Shown: positions 35,477 through 44,610, counted from the stretch's first letter. The stretch is 64,000 bases of DNA from Cohnella endophytica (GCF_003628305.1 NZ_RBZM01000004.1:310001-374000), one strand, 5' to 3'. Notes: generated by a model not told the origin, from the letters alone. Program-made: numbers and translations.

Positions 35477-36384
35477 ATTTAACGGCCGGAACCTTGCAAC
35501 GACTGTGGGTTCGCAGGGAAATATCCCCTTATGGCTGGTTTCTCGGATTCGGCCCGGATGAGGGGCCCGAGGTTCATCTGCCTTACGGAGAAGCCGTGGG
35601 CATTAAACCGGACATCGATACGGAGATCGAAGTGTTTCTGTTCCATGACGACAAGGAACGGGTAACGGCCACGCTGCGCAAGCCGCTGATCACGCTCGGA
35701 GAAATGGCGAAGCTTACGGTGGCGGATTTCCACCCGAACTTCGGCTTTTTCTTGGAGATGGGCATCGGCCGGCAACTTTTGCTTCCGCTGAAGCAGTTTC
35801 CTCCGGAGCGTAAGAATGTGTGGCCGCAAACCGGCGACGAATTGTTCGTGGTCATGAAGCAAGACAAAGAAGGGCGCATGCTCGCTCGCTTAGCCAAGAT
35901 CGACGATTTCGCGCCGCACGTATTCCGCGCGCCGACCTCGTGGTTGAACCAATCGCGCGAAGGTTGGGTGACCGACGTGTTCCGGGACGGCGTATTCACG
36001 CTAGTAGACGGCGGCGTGCTCGGCTTCGGGGCGCTCGGCTACATTAACGACGCCTCGATGAACCATCCGCTGCGCATCGGACAGAAGTTCAACGCACGGG
36101 TTACGCAAGTGCGCGAGGACGGCCGCGTTTCCTTGAGTCTTCGGGCTACGAAGGAAGTCGGACGTCTTGAAGACGCGGATCGCATTCTGGCGTTCCTCAA
36201 GGAACGGCCTGGCAGTGCGATGCCTTATTCCGACCAGACGAGCGCGGATGATATTCAACGCCGGTTCCAACTGAGCAAGTCCGCGTTCAAGAGAGCGCTC
36301 GGCAAGCTGATGAAGGAAGGGCTCGTGAAGCAGGATGGCAACTGGACGCGGTTGATTAAGACCGAAGAAGAATCAGGGGAATAG
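35473..36384 (+). CDS. cvfB: CvfB-family S1-like RNA-binding protein
   Basis: Cytosolic RNA-binding protein, 303 residues, of the CvfB/YitL family: tandem S1-like barrels (the third around VTDVFRDGVFTLVDGGVLGF to DGRVSLSLR) and a C-terminal winged helix (TSADDIQRRFQLSKSAFKRALGKLMKEG in part). The staphylococcal CvfB affects virulence-gene expression; its RNA targets are not known. It overlaps rsfS by four bases, so it belongs to the operon. In B. subtilis yqeM follows yqeL directly, so this gene is an addition at this place. Confidence 0.85.
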   Translation: MNLTAGTLQRLWVRREISPYGWFLGFGPDEGPEVHLPYGEAVGIKPDIDTEIEVFLFHDDKERVTATLRKPLITLGEMAKLTVADFHPNFGFFLEMGIGRQLLLPLKQFPPERKNVWPQTGDELFVVMKQDKEGRMLARLAKIDDFAPHVFRAPTSWLNQSREGWVTDVFRDGVFTLVDGGVLGFGALGYINDASMNHPLRIGQKFNARVTQVREDGRVSLSLRATKEVGRLEDADRILAFLKERPGSAMPYSDQTSADDIQRRFQLSKSAFKRALGKLMKEGLVKQDGNWTRLIKTEEESGE

Positions 36385-36395
36385 GAGAAACCATA

Positions 36396-37196
36396 ATGCG
36401 AACGTACCGGCAATTCGCGGCAGTTTATGACCGTCTGATGGAAGAGATGCCCTATTCCGACTGGATGAGCTTCGCTCGCCGTTGCTGGGACAAATATGGG
36501 ATACCGAAAACGGTCGTCGATCTGGGCTGCGGTACGGGCAATCTGACGATCCCGTTAGCGCGTTCGGGATTTAGCGTGTTCGGCATCGACATTTCCTCGG
36601 AGATGCTATCGGTCGCCCGCAGCAAGTGGGACGAGCCCGCTAGCCGCGGCGGTTCGCGCGACGAGCCGGGAACGATTCGATGGCTGCAGCAGGATATGAG
36701 GGATTGGGATCTGCCACAGCCCGCAGATGCCGTCATCAGCTTCTGCGATTGCTTGAATTACTTGACCGAGCCGGAAGACATCGCCTCGACGATTCGTCAC
36801 ACTTACGAAGGACTCGGCCCTGGCGGGTTATTCCTGTTCGATGTGCACGCTCCAAGACAATTGGAGCGATATGCGGACGAGCAGCCTTTCGTTTACGACG
36901 AGAAGGACGTCGCGTATTTATGGACGTGCGATTACGATTCGGATCGCATGGAAATCGAGCACTCGTTAACTTTTTTCATTCAGGAGGAGCCGGGATCGAA
37001 AGGCGGAAGCGGGGCGTTGTATAGCCGATTCGAGGAATCGCACGTCCAGCGGGCGTACGATCCCGAATGGATCGCCGATCAACTCGTCGAAGCGGGCTTC
37101 GAGCTGCTTCACCGTTGCGCCGACTTCAAGTGGGAGCAACCGCCTGACGCCCGATCGGAAAGGTTGTTCTTCGTTGCCCGCAAGCCGCAATCCTAA
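36396..37196 (+). CDS. yqeM: YqeM-like class I SAM-dependent methyltransferase
   Basis: Methyltransferase of unknown substrate, 266 residues. The SAM site is VVDLGCGTGNLTIPLA, followed by GIDISSEMLSVAR and the motif IV region PADAVISFCDCLNYL. Last gene of the yqeG-type operon, ending before a strong terminator. GGAGAAACC precedes the ATG. An insert of about ten residues after DEPASR (SRGGSRDEPG) is unusual for the family as I know it. Confidence 0.9.
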   Translation: MRTYRQFAAVYDRLMEEMPYSDWMSFARRCWDKYGIPKTVVDLGCGTGNLTIPLARSGFSVFGIDISSEMLSVARSKWDEPASRGGSRDEPGTIRWLQQDMRDWDLPQPADAVISFCDCLNYLTEPEDIASTIRHTYEGLGPGGLFLFDVHAPRQLERYADEQPFVYDEKDVAYLWTCDYDSDRMEIEHSLTFFIQEEPGSKGGSGALYSRFEESHVQRAYDPEWIADQLVEAGFELLHRCADFKWEQPPDARSERLFFVARKPQS

Positions 37197-37210
37197 TCGC
37201 ATACGAATAA

Positions 37211-37257
37211 CGGGGCAACCCCTGAAGTCCGGTCGACTTCAAGGGTTGCCCCGTTTG
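37211..37257. terminator. Bidirectional terminator between yqeM and the MMPL gene
   Basis: CGGGGCAACCC and its complement, with an inner GAAGTC/GACTTC hairpin, end two convergent transcripts. Confidence 0.85.
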
Positions 37258-37268
37258 TATTTCGGGCG

Positions 37269-39485
37269 TTAAGTCCGGGACTGTTCCGTTACCGGTTCAT
37301 GCTTGCCCGGCCAGAAAGCCCAACGGCCGAGCAGAAGAGTTATAGCGGGCACGAGGAACGGACGAACGACGAACGTATCCAACAATACGCCGATCGCCGT
37401 AATCATTCCGAACTGGACGAGTACTTGAATAGGCAACGTGGACAGCACGGCGAACGTTCCCGCGAGGATAAGACCCGCGGAGGTGATGACGGCTCCCGTA
37501 TCTCCTACGCCTTCTTTGATCGCTTGTATTAACGGCATATGTTTTCTCTTCTGCCAGATGCTCGAGATCATGAAGATGTTATAGTCTTCGCCGAGAGCGA
37601 CCAAGAACACGAATGAGTATAACGGGATGGCGCCTTGTATGGCGTCCGCCCCCATTACGTAATGAACGATGATCCAACCGAGTCCGAGCGCCGAGAAATA
37701 CGACAGGATAACCGTTAGCACCAAATAGATCGTGGCCACGATGGAACTAAGGTAGAGGAGAAGGAGCAACGTGATCAGTCCGATTACGATCGGAATGATC
37801 ATCCTTGTATCTCTCTCGCCCGTTAGTTTCGTGTCGTGCTGTTCGGAAGTCGCTCCCCCGATCCACACATGGTCGTTCGGAGCCTCTATGCCCGCTTGGC
37901 TTAGAGCGCCGGCAACCGCTGCTTTGAGATCGGGAATGCGCGCCATCGCTTCGAGCGAATACGGATTCAGGTTGAATTGAACCTCGTAATTGATGATCTG
38001 CGGGTTCTCGCTACCCGTCTGCGGTTTGGCTACTTGGCTAATAAACGGGAGGCTGCTCAAGGTTTGTGCGAGATCGATCGCCTTGCCTTGCGTATCTACG
38101 ATGACTTTCGCGGGAGCAAGCTCCCCGGGCGAGAATTGTTCGCCGATCGTCGCGAAGCCTTCCCTAGATTCCATTTCCTTCGGGAACGAGGAAAGAATGT
38201 CGTAAGTGTATTTGATTTGCGTCGTGAACGCCGCGAAACCGCCGAGCAGGACGATGCAAATGGCGACGATCCACCACGGCTTGCCGACAACGGTTTTCCC
38301 TACCCAATTACGCGGTGCCTTCGGATCAACCGTAGGAAGGGGTTTGCCTTGGCGAACGGCGCGTTCTCTTTGCATCTCTGGCGTGCGAGGCACGAACGGG
38401 TAAAAGGAAGCGCGTCCGATAATGGCTAACAGGGCGGGAACTAGCGTTAAGCTGGCGATTCCCATGATCAATATCGCGATGCTGAACGGAGCCGCGAACC
38501 GATGGAATGCGCCGAATTCCGCGACGAGCAGCGCCAATAGAGAGAGAACGACCGTCAAGCCGCTCATGGCAATCGCTCCGGAGGAACCGGTGATGGCGGC
38601 GAGCAAGGCTTTGCCTTTGTCTGGCTCTTCTTTCAGCAACTGACGGAAACGCGAGATCAGGAACAGGCAGTAGTCGGTTCCCGCGCCGAACAGCAGCACG
38701 GTCATGATGGAGATCGCTTGCGAGTCGACGACGATCCATCCTTCGTGCGCCATCCAACCGAGTATCGGATTTATGACGCCGTAGGCGAACCCGACCGCGA
38801 TTAACGGCAGGAAAGCCAGTATCGGCGAGCGATAGATCAGGAGCAGCAAAACGAGCACGAGCAAAACGGTTCCGAGCATTAACGAAAAATCGGCGTTCTT
38901 GAACAAGCCGGTCGCGTCGACTTGAATTCCGACGGGTCCCGTGACGCGGGCGACGAGTTGATCGGCGGCGTCCTTCGCGGCGGCAAAAGGATCTGCGCCG
39001 AACAATTCCTTAACCTGATCTTTCATCACGGTTAAGCCTTCCCTCAACTGGTCGGCGTCCGCGTTTTTGGCGAAGAACACCGGCGTAACGATCGACTTGC
39101 CGTTCTCGGACAACTCGCCCTTCAACGCCTGAGACGGCAACTGGTGTAGAGGAGGTACGGATGTCTGGTGAGGAACGGGAGATGCTGTCAACCGCTCCGC
39201 GAGCTTCTGGATGTTACCTAGGTCCGCATCCGTTATTCCGCTCTGCCTATACCAGACGATGAGCGCGGGAACGTCCGCTCCGCTCGGGAATTCCTTTGCC
39301 GCGATCGCATCGGCTTGCACGGAAGGCCTAGCGTTGGTTAAGTTCGGAGCGGCGTTGTTTTCTTCCTTATTAACGGACGGCAGCAATGCGCCGAGCAACC
39401 CGGCGGCTACGATCCATACGATTAGAGTGACCCATTTCCCCTTTTTACCGGCAACCCATTTGCCAAATCCTCTTCTTTTGTGCAT
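37269..39485 (-). CDS. MMPL-family (RND-type) exporter
   Basis: Large membrane transporter, 738 residues, of the MMPL/YdfJ branch of the RND superfamily. Two repeats each carry one N-terminal membrane segment, an extracellular domain and five more segments; SIMTVLLFGAGTDYCLFLISRFR and FVFLVALGEDYNIFMISSIW are the two conserved membrane motifs with the proton-relay aspartates. Such pumps export lipids or amphiphilic drugs by proton antiport. GGAGGGAG precedes the ATG. Divergent from a TetR regulator that probably controls it. Confidence 0.92.
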   Translation of the reverse strand: MHKRRGFGKWVAGKKGKWVTLIVWIVAAGLLGALLPSVNKEENNAAPNLTNARPSVQADAIAAKEFPSGADVPALIVWYRQSGITDADLGNIQKLAERLTASPVPHQTSVPPLHQLPSQALKGELSENGKSIVTPVFFAKNADADQLREGLTVMKDQVKELFGADPFAAAKDAADQLVARVTGPVGIQVDATGLFKNADFSLMLGTVLLVLVLLLLIYRSPILAFLPLIAVGFAYGVINPILGWMAHEGWIVVDSQAISIMTVLLFGAGTDYCLFLISRFRQLLKEEPDKGKALLAAITGSSGAIAMSGLTVVLSLLALLVAEFGAFHRFAAPFSIAILIMGIASLTLVPALLAIIGRASFYPFVPRTPEMQRERAVRQGKPLPTVDPKAPRNWVGKTVVGKPWWIVAICIVLLGGFAAFTTQIKYTYDILSSFPKEMESREGFATIGEQFSPGELAPAKVIVDTQGKAIDLAQTLSSLPFISQVAKPQTGSENPQIINYEVQFNLNPYSLEAMARIPDLKAAVAGALSQAGIEAPNDHVWIGGATSEQHDTKLTGERDTRMIIPIVIGLITLLLLLYLSSIVATIYLVLTVILSYFSALGLGWIIVHYVMGADAIQGAIPLYSFVFLVALGEDYNIFMISSIWQKRKHMPLIQAIKEGVGDTGAVITSAGLILAGTFAVLSTLPIQVLVQFGMITAIGVLLDTFVVRPFLVPAITLLLGRWAFWPGKHEPVTEQSRT

Positions 39486-39557
39486 CGTTTTACTCCCTCC
39501 AAAACATAATTTCTATGAAACGGGTTAACTATTGGATATAATTTTAATGTGGACCTT

Positions 39558-39586
39558 TTAATTATATATACCGGAAGGTTAATTAT
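39558..39586. promoter_or_regulatory. Direct TTAATTA repeats in the TetR/MMPL intergenic region
   Basis: TTAATTAT occurs at 39558 and again at 39579, 21 bases apart (two helical turns), in the 135-base gap between the divergent genes. A possible regulator site; the AT-richness weakens the case. Confidence 0.3.
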
Positions 39587-39620
39587 GCAACTTCGATGTT
39601 AGAGAAAGGGGAGGACTTGG

Positions 39621-40238
39621 ATGACAACATCCCAGGATAAACGTTCTCCGGGAAGACCGAAGACCAGATCGGATCAGCCGTCGATGCGCGACAAAGTGCT
39701 GAATACCGCATCTCTTCTTTTCATGGAGCTAGGCTACGAGCCCGTTTCAATAAACATGATCGCCGAACGAGCCGGAGTGACCAAAGCGTCCGTCTATTAT
39801 TATTTCGAGAATAAAGCCGTCCTCTTCACGACATCCGTAACGGAAATGATGTCGAGGATATGTTCCTATACGTTGAAACACATTCAAGCGCACTCGGACA
39901 TGAAGACGAGACTGGAACAGATCGCCCTGTCGAAAATGTCGAGATCGCACGTGGAATTCGAGAGTTTGATGCGGGAGGCGATGCCTTTCTTGACGGAGGA
40001 ACAGAGGCAGGCTATTCGTACGGCCGAGAATTCCATTCACATGGTGCTCGCCGAGTCGTTCCGCGAAGCGATGGAGCAAGGCCAAATCGCGCAAGGCAAT
40101 CCGATGATCTTATCGCACGCGTTCTCCGCGCTGCTCATGATCGGGAACCGGGAGTTTATCGGAGATCGTCCCGTCTCCGGAGCGGAAATGGCCAAGGAAA
40201 TCATCGGCCTGTTCTGGAATGGGATTTCTCAGCGCTAG
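39621..40238 (+). CDS. TetR-family transcriptional regulator
   Basis: Repressor-type regulator, 205 residues. The N-terminal helix-turn-helix is MIAERAGVTKASVYYYFENKAVLF at about residues 48-71 (recognition helix KASVYYYF); the rest is a helical ligand-binding domain. A basic Pro-Gly-Arg-Pro leader is common in the family. It is transcribed away from the MMPL exporter, the classic arrangement of a drug- or lipid-sensing repressor and its pump. GGGGAGG precedes the ATG. Confidence 0.9.
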   Translation: MTTSQDKRSPGRPKTRSDQPSMRDKVLNTASLLFMELGYEPVSINMIAERAGVTKASVYYYFENKAVLFTTSVTEMMSRICSYTLKHIQAHSDMKTRLEQIALSKMSRSHVEFESLMREAMPFLTEEQRQAIRTAENSIHMVLAESFREAMEQGQIAQGNPMILSHAFSALLMIGNREFIGDRPVSGAEMAKEIIGLFWNGISQR

Positions 40239-40252
40239 AGGGTGCCGTTCGC

Positions 40253-40282
40253 TTGACAGCATTCGCGTGAATTGGCTATAAT
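40253..40282 (+). promoter_or_regulatory. Sigma-A promoter of leuS
   Basis: TTGACA (40253-40258), 18 bases, TATAAT (40277-40282): both hexamers perfect. Transcription would begin near 40289, just before the T-box leader. Confidence 0.88.
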
Positions 40283-40288
40283 CATGGC

Positions 40289-40561
40289 ATACTTTGGCTG
40301 AGATAAGGAGCAGTACTCGCAACGCGTTAACTAGAGAGCCGGCGGAAGGTGCAAGCCGGTTAACGCGAACGACGAACTCGCCTTGGAGCCCCGAGCCGAA
40401 CGAAAGCTTCCAAGGGAAGTTATTCGATAAGCTAGGCGATTACCTCTCGTTACGAGGCACGAGTGGGCAGTTCTCCAAGCAGGAGGCTTGCCAACTAGGG
40501 TGGTACCACGGGAATCCAATCTCTCGTCCCTAGCGACATCGCTAGGGGCGGGAGTTTTTTG
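40289..40561 (+). ncRNA. T-box riboswitch leader of leuS, leucine specifier
   Basis: The leader has all T-box parts. Stem I contains the AGAGAG and GGTGCAAGCC distal-loop elements and a specifier loop GAACTCGCC whose triplet CTC (40377-40379) is a leucine codon. The T-box sequence AGGGTGGTACCACG is at 40497-40510. The terminator stem follows (arms 40521-40536 and 40540-40554) with six to seven T. Uncharged leucine tRNA (GAG anticodon) would pair with the specifier and the T-box bulge and favour the antiterminator, raising leuS expression on leucine starvation. Confidence 0.93.
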
Positions 40562-40615
40562 TTTGTCTTGGCGCAGGATTGGACAATTAGAACGAACACA
40601 AGGGAGTTAACGGAC

Positions 40616-43054
40616 ATGTCTCACGAACAAGGGCAAGGCTATCAACCGCTGAAAATCGAGCCGAAATGGCAAAAGTATTGGGACGAGAACAAGACGTTCC
40701 GCACGACGGAAGACGAGGGCAAGAAAAAGTTCTACGCGCTCGACATGTTTCCTTATCCATCCGGAGCAGGACTGCACGTCGGTCACCCGGAAGGTTATAC
40801 CGCGACCGATATCGTCAGCCGCTTCAAGCGTATGAAGGGCTTTAACGTCCTGCACCCGATGGGCTGGGACGCGTTCGGATTGCCGGCGGAACAATATGCG
40901 TTGCAGACTGGTCGCCATCCGCGGGAGATCACGGTGGAGAACATCGACAACTTCCGCCGCCAGATCAAGTCGCTGGGCTTCTCCTACGACTGGGAGCGCG
41001 AGTTCAGCACGACGGATCCGGACTACTATAAGTGGACGCAATGGATTTTCATCCAATTGTATAAGAAAGGCTTGGCCTACGTCGCGGAAGTTCCGGTTAA
41101 CTGGTGTCCCGCGCTCGGTACGGTACTCGCGAACGAAGAAGTCATCGACGGACTGAGCGAGCGCGGAGGACATCCGGTCATCCGCAAGCCGATGCGCCAA
41201 TGGATGCTTAAGATTACCGAGTACGCGGAACGGCTGCTCGAGGATCTCGAGGAACTGGATTGGTCCGAGAGCATTAAGGATATGCAACGCAACTGGATCG
41301 GCAAGTCGACGGGAGCGGAAGTGACTTTCGCGATCGACGGTCACGATTCGGCGTTGACGGTGTTCACGACTCGTCCCGATACGCTATACGGCGCGACCTA
41401 TTGCGTCTTGGCGCCGGAGCACGAATTGGTCGGCGCGATCGCGTCAGCGGAGCAGAAAGCCGCGGTCGAGGCTTACGTCGAGCAAGCCGCGCGCAAGAGC
41501 GATCTGGAACGTACGGATTTGGCGAAGGACAAGAGCGGCGTATTCACGGGCGCTTACGCGATTAATCCGGTGAATGGAGCCAAATTGCCGATCTGGATCG
41601 CGGATTACGTGCTCGGCGGATACGGCACGGGCGCCATTATGGCCGTTCCGGGCCATGACGAGCGGGATTGGGAATTCGCGAAGAAATTCGAATTGCCGAT
41701 CGTTGAAGTGGTCGCGGGCGGAGACGTTGTTGCGGAAGCTTACACGGGCGACGGTAAGTTGATCAATTCCGATTTCCTGAACGGATTGGGCACGGTCGAA
41801 GCGATTGCCGCTATGATCGCTCGTCTCGAGAAGGACGGCAAAGGAAAAGGCAAAGTCACTTACCGCTTGCGTGACTGGTTGTTCAGCCGCCAACGTTACT
41901 GGGGCGAGCCGATTCCGGTGCTGCATTACGAGGACGGCACGATGGATACGATCCCGGAAGAGGATCTTCCTTTGCTGCTGCCGGACGTTGAGGCGATTCA
42001 GCCTTCGGGCACGGGCGAGTCACCGCTCGCTAACGTGACCGAGTGGGTTAACGTAATCGATCCGCGCAACGGTAAAAAAGCTCGCCGCGAGACGAACACG
42101 ATGCCGCAATGGGCCGGCAGCTGCTGGTACTACTTGCGTTTCATCGATCCGCATAACTCCGAGGTGATTTGTTCACCTGAGAAGCAGAAGGAATGGCTGC
42201 CGGTAGACCTGTACATCGGAGGCGCGGAGCACGCGGTGCTTCACTTGCTGTACGCCCGTTTCTGGCATAAGGTATTGTACGATCTTGGCGTGGTGAACAC
42301 GAAAGAGCCGTTCCATAAGCTTGTGAACCAAGGCATGATCTTGGGCATGAACAACGAGAAAATGTCGAAGTCCCGCGGCAACGTCATTAATCCGGACGAT
42401 ATCGTAGGCGAGTTCGGGGCGGATACGCTTCGCGTGTACGAGATGTTCATGGGGCCTTTGGAGGCGACGAAGCCTTGGAACACGAACGGCGTAGAAGGCG
42501 TGTACAGATTCCTGGCCCGCGTCTGGAGATTGTTCGTCGACGACAATACAGGCGAATTGAATGCGAAGATTCAAGAAGTGCCGGGCGACGAGTCTTTCCG
42601 CCGCACGTGGCACAAGAGCCTAAAGAAGGTCGGCGAAGACTACGAGGCTTTGCGGTTTAACACGGCGATCAGCCAGATGATGATCTTCGTCAACGAAGCC
42701 TACAAGTCGGATGTGTTGCCGAAAGAAGCGATGGCGCATTTCGTGCAAATGCTGTCTCCGATCGCTCCGCATATCGCGGAAGAGCTGTGGGAGAAGCTTG
42801 GCTACGAGGGTTCCGTGTCCTACGTCGCTTGGCCGCAATACGACGTATCGCTTACGGTCGATGCCGAGGTCGAGATCGTCGTGCAAGTAAGCGGCAAAAT
42901 CGCCGATCGCCTGAACATTCCGGCGGACCTCGACGAAGCGGACATGCAGGCGCTTGCGCTCGAATCCGAGAAAGTGAAGGAATTGCTCGCCGGCAAGACG
43001 GTTCGCAAAGTCATCGCGGTCAAAGGCAAGCTAGTCAACATTGTGGCGAATTAA
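40616..43054 (+). CDS. leuS: Leucyl-tRNA synthetase
   Basis: Charges leucine tRNAs, 812 residues. Class I signature HIGH appears as [11 protein letters not shown] near residue 50 and KMSKS as [11 protein letters not shown] near 582; the CP1 editing domain lies between ([20 protein letters not shown] in part; [16 protein letters not shown]). ATG 40616 has AGGGAG upstream and follows the T-box terminator; the longer open frame starts within that terminator. The last ten codons ([10 protein letters not shown]) are the source of degenerate repeats that follow the gene. Confidence 0.98.
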   Translation: MSHEQGQGYQPLKIEPKWQKYWDENKTFRTTEDEGKKKFYALDMFPYPSGAGLHVGHPEGYTATDIVSRFKRMKGFNVLHPMGWDAFGLPAEQYALQTGRHPREITVENIDNFRRQIKSLGFSYDWEREFSTTDPDYYKWTQWIFIQLYKKGLAYVAEVPVNWCPALGTVLANEEVIDGLSERGGHPVIRKPMRQWMLKITEYAERLLEDLEELDWSESIKDMQRNWIGKSTGAEVTFAIDGHDSALTVFTTRPDTLYGATYCVLAPEHELVGAIASAEQKAAVEAYVEQAARKSDLERTDLAKDKSGVFTGAYAINPVNGAKLPIWIADYVLGGYGTGAIMAVPGHDERDWEFAKKFELPIVEVVAGGDVVAEAYTGDGKLINSDFLNGLGTVEAIAAMIARLEKDGKGKGKVTYRLRDWLFSRQRYWGEPIPVLHYEDGTMDTIPEEDLPLLLPDVEAIQPSGTGESPLANVTEWVNVIDPRNGKKARRETNTMPQWAGSCWYYLRFIDPHNSEVICSPEKQKEWLPVDLYIGGAEHAVLHLLYARFWHKVLYDLGVVNTKEPFHKLVNQGMILGMNNEKMSKSRGNVINPDDIVGEFGADTLRVYEMFMGPLEATKPWNTNGVEGVYRFLARVWRLFVDDNTGELNAKIQEVPGDESFRRTWHKSLKKVGEDYEALRFNTAISQMMIFVNEAYKSDVLPKEAMAHFVQMLSPIAPHIAEELWEKLGYEGSVSYVAWPQYDVSLTVDAEVEIVVQVSGKIADRLNIPADLDEADMQALALESEKVKELLAGKTVRKVIAVKGKLVNIVAN

Positions 43055-43240
43055 GCGATTTAAGCAGGGTTAGCGAGTTGGCGGACAATGAGAGTTCGAA
43101 GGCAAATAGGTGAATATCGTGGCGACAAATGAGAGTTCAAGGGCAATTGGTCAACATCGAGGCGAACTAAGCAGGGCTAGCGAGTTGGCGACCAATGTGT
43201 TCAAAGGCAAATTAGTCAACATCGTGGCGAACTCTCACTT
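43019..43240 (+). repeat. Degenerate tandem copies of the leuS 3' end
   Basis: The last 36 bases of leuS, from AAAGGCAAGCTAGTCAAC to GTGGCGAATTAAG, recur three times downstream as mutated copies beginning at 43094, 43135 and 43199; each keeps GGCAA, a GTCAAC-like core, ATCG(T/A)GGCGA and partly the AAGCAGGG-TAGCGAGTTGGCG flank (43063-43083 and 43170-43190). No frame is open through the copies and no start or ribosome site is present. With the terminator this fills the 323-base gap before the next gene. Confidence 0.8.
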
Positions 43241-43305
43241 CTCCCAATTAGGCCCTGTTATGAAATGGCGAACGAATTGAATAGGTAATTGCAGCGTGAA
43301 GCACA

Positions 43306-43351
43306 CGCCGCTTGTCCCCTTTGCGGGATAGGTGGCGTTTTTTTTTTTTTT
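43306..43351 (+). terminator. Strong terminator downstream of leuS
   Basis: A 13-base stem (CGCCGCTTGTCCC with GGGATAGGTGGCG, some G-U pairs) is followed by fourteen T. Confidence 0.92.
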
Positions 43352-43373
43352 CTTGTTTGATATTTGAACGGGA

Positions 43374-43401
43374 GGGAATGGGAATGGGAATGGGAATGGG
43401 A
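43374..43401 (+). repeat. GGGAAT hexanucleotide microsatellite at a start codon
   Basis: The hexamer GGGAAT (read ATGGGA in frame) is repeated four times, giving four in-frame ATG codons, each preceded by GGGA that can serve as a weak ribosome site. The unit is six bases, so slippage would change the Met-Gly repeat number but not the reading frame. Confidence 0.9.
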
Positions 43402-44091
43402 ACGACGGCGGGTTCAGGTTTATTCGATGAAACGTTCGAAAGATTCCTCGCGATCCAGCGCGACTCCGCGAGCGGGCAGAGGCTCGAGATGTTGAATAGA
43501 AATTTGGAAGGTACGAGAAAGCTGCTCGAAGTCGTCGTATGGCCGGCTCTGCAGTCCTACGATGGAGTTATTTTGGAACAAGAGATGGTGGGTTCCAACG
43601 GCGTGAAGATCTATATCGATGTTTATTATGAGCCTCTAGAAATCGCCTTCGAATGCGACGGCTTCGTCGTTCATGCCGAGAAGATCACGAGAGACCGCTT
43701 CGATTTCGAGAAGACGCGAATAAGATCAATGGGGCTGTCACAGGTCCTCTATATGCCGTTCAGCAGGGATCAACTGGATAAGCAGCCCGATATGTGTAGG
43801 CGGGTGTTTTACGAAATTATCGGAAAGTATTCGAGTGTTTCCGGAAGTAGGTTCATGGAAGAATTGACGGTATATGAACGCGAGGTGATCAGGTATGGTT
43901 TTCATCTGAAGCGCGCTATTCGCCTAGAGGACGTGAAGTATTGTCTGAAGTGTGATTACAGACGAGCCTATAACGTGATAACCCGTCTCATCGAGAAGAA
44001 CCTTATGAAAGCCGTAGGCACCTCAACCCAACGAGTTCATAAATATGAGCTGTTACCCCTTGCAAAGGAATACTTGCTAGGTCGAAGGTAG
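43378..44091 (+). CDS. Unrecognised protein with nuclease-like core and C-terminal winged helix
   Basis: I do not recognise a named family. The protein (about 237 residues from the first repeat ATG) begins Met-Gly x4. A central region IYIDVYYEPLEIAFECDGF followed by H and a DRFDFEKTRIRSMG helix has the D...ExD spacing and arrangement of Vsr/DUF559-type PD-(D/E)XK nuclease folds. The last 90 residues look like a winged helix (AIRLEDVKYCLKCDYRRAYNVITRLIEKN in part). It may be a DNA-binding protein with an active or relic nuclease core. GGGAGGG lies just before the first ATG. It stands alone between the leuS terminator and a 51-base repeat array. Confidence 0.6.
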   Translation: MGMGMGMGTTAGSGLFDETFERFLAIQRDSASGQRLEMLNRNLEGTRKLLEVVVWPALQSYDGVILEQEMVGSNGVKIYIDVYYEPLEIAFECDGFVVHAEKITRDRFDFEKTRIRSMGLSQVLYMPFSRDQLDKQPDMCRRVFYEIIGKYSSVSGSRFMEELTVYEREVIRYGFHLKRAIRLEDVKYCLKCDYRRAYNVITRLIEKNLMKAVGTSTQRVHKYELLPLAKEYLLGRR

Positions 44092-44151
44092 CTACAGCGA
44101 AAGAGCAGGGCGCTGGAAGGAGGGGGATCGTTCCACGGTTGTAGGAGCGTT

Positions 44152-44600
44152 GTAGTTGGAGTTAGTCAAACTAAATGAGTGCCGGGAGTAGCTTGGTAGC
44201 ACTGTAGTTGGAGTTGGTCAAACTAAATAAGTGCTGGGAGTAACTTGGGGCGCTGTAGATGGAGTTAGTCAAACTAAATGAGTGCCGGGAGTAGCTTGGG
44301 GCGCTGTAGTTGGAATTAGTCAATCTAAATGTGTGGGGGGAGTAGCTTGGGAAGCTGTAGTTGGAGTTGGTCAAATTAAATGAGTGCCGGGAGTAACTTG
44401 GGAGCGCAGTAGTTGGAGTTAGTCAAACTAAATTAGTGCCGGGAGTAACTTGGAGCGCGGTAGATGGAGTTAGTCAAACTAAACGCGTGCTGGGAGTAAC
44501 TTGGGGCGCTGTAGCTGGAGTTAGTCAAACTAAATTTGTGCCGAGAATAGCTAGGGAGCGCAGTAGTTGGAGTTAGTCAAACTAAATGAGTGAGAAGCGA
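44152..44600 (+). repeat. Nine tandem 51-52 bp repeats
   Basis: Units start at 44152, 44204, 44255, 44306, 44357, 44409, 44460, 44511 and 44563 (the last is cut short). Each begins GTAG(T/A/C)TGGAGTTAGTCAAACTAA, then a variable pair of bases, GTG(C)C(G)GGAGTA(G/A)CTTGG and GCGC(T/A). The core TTAGT-CAA-ACTAA is a small inverted repeat whose changes mostly keep G-U or A-U pairing (units 2 and 5), though unit 4 breaks it. The array fills most of the 574-base gap between the nuclease-like gene and comER; no convincing gene lies in it. Confidence 0.95.
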
Positions 44601-44610
44601 ATACAATTCA

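Noticed and set aside
44171..44374. Minus-strand frame across the repeat array coding for 17-residue repeats
   Set aside because: Unit lengths alternate between 51 and 52, so the frame breaks; no ribosome site; composition follows from the repeat.
44152..44600. CRISPR array
   Set aside because: Units are directly adjacent degenerate repeats without spacers, and no cas genes are present.
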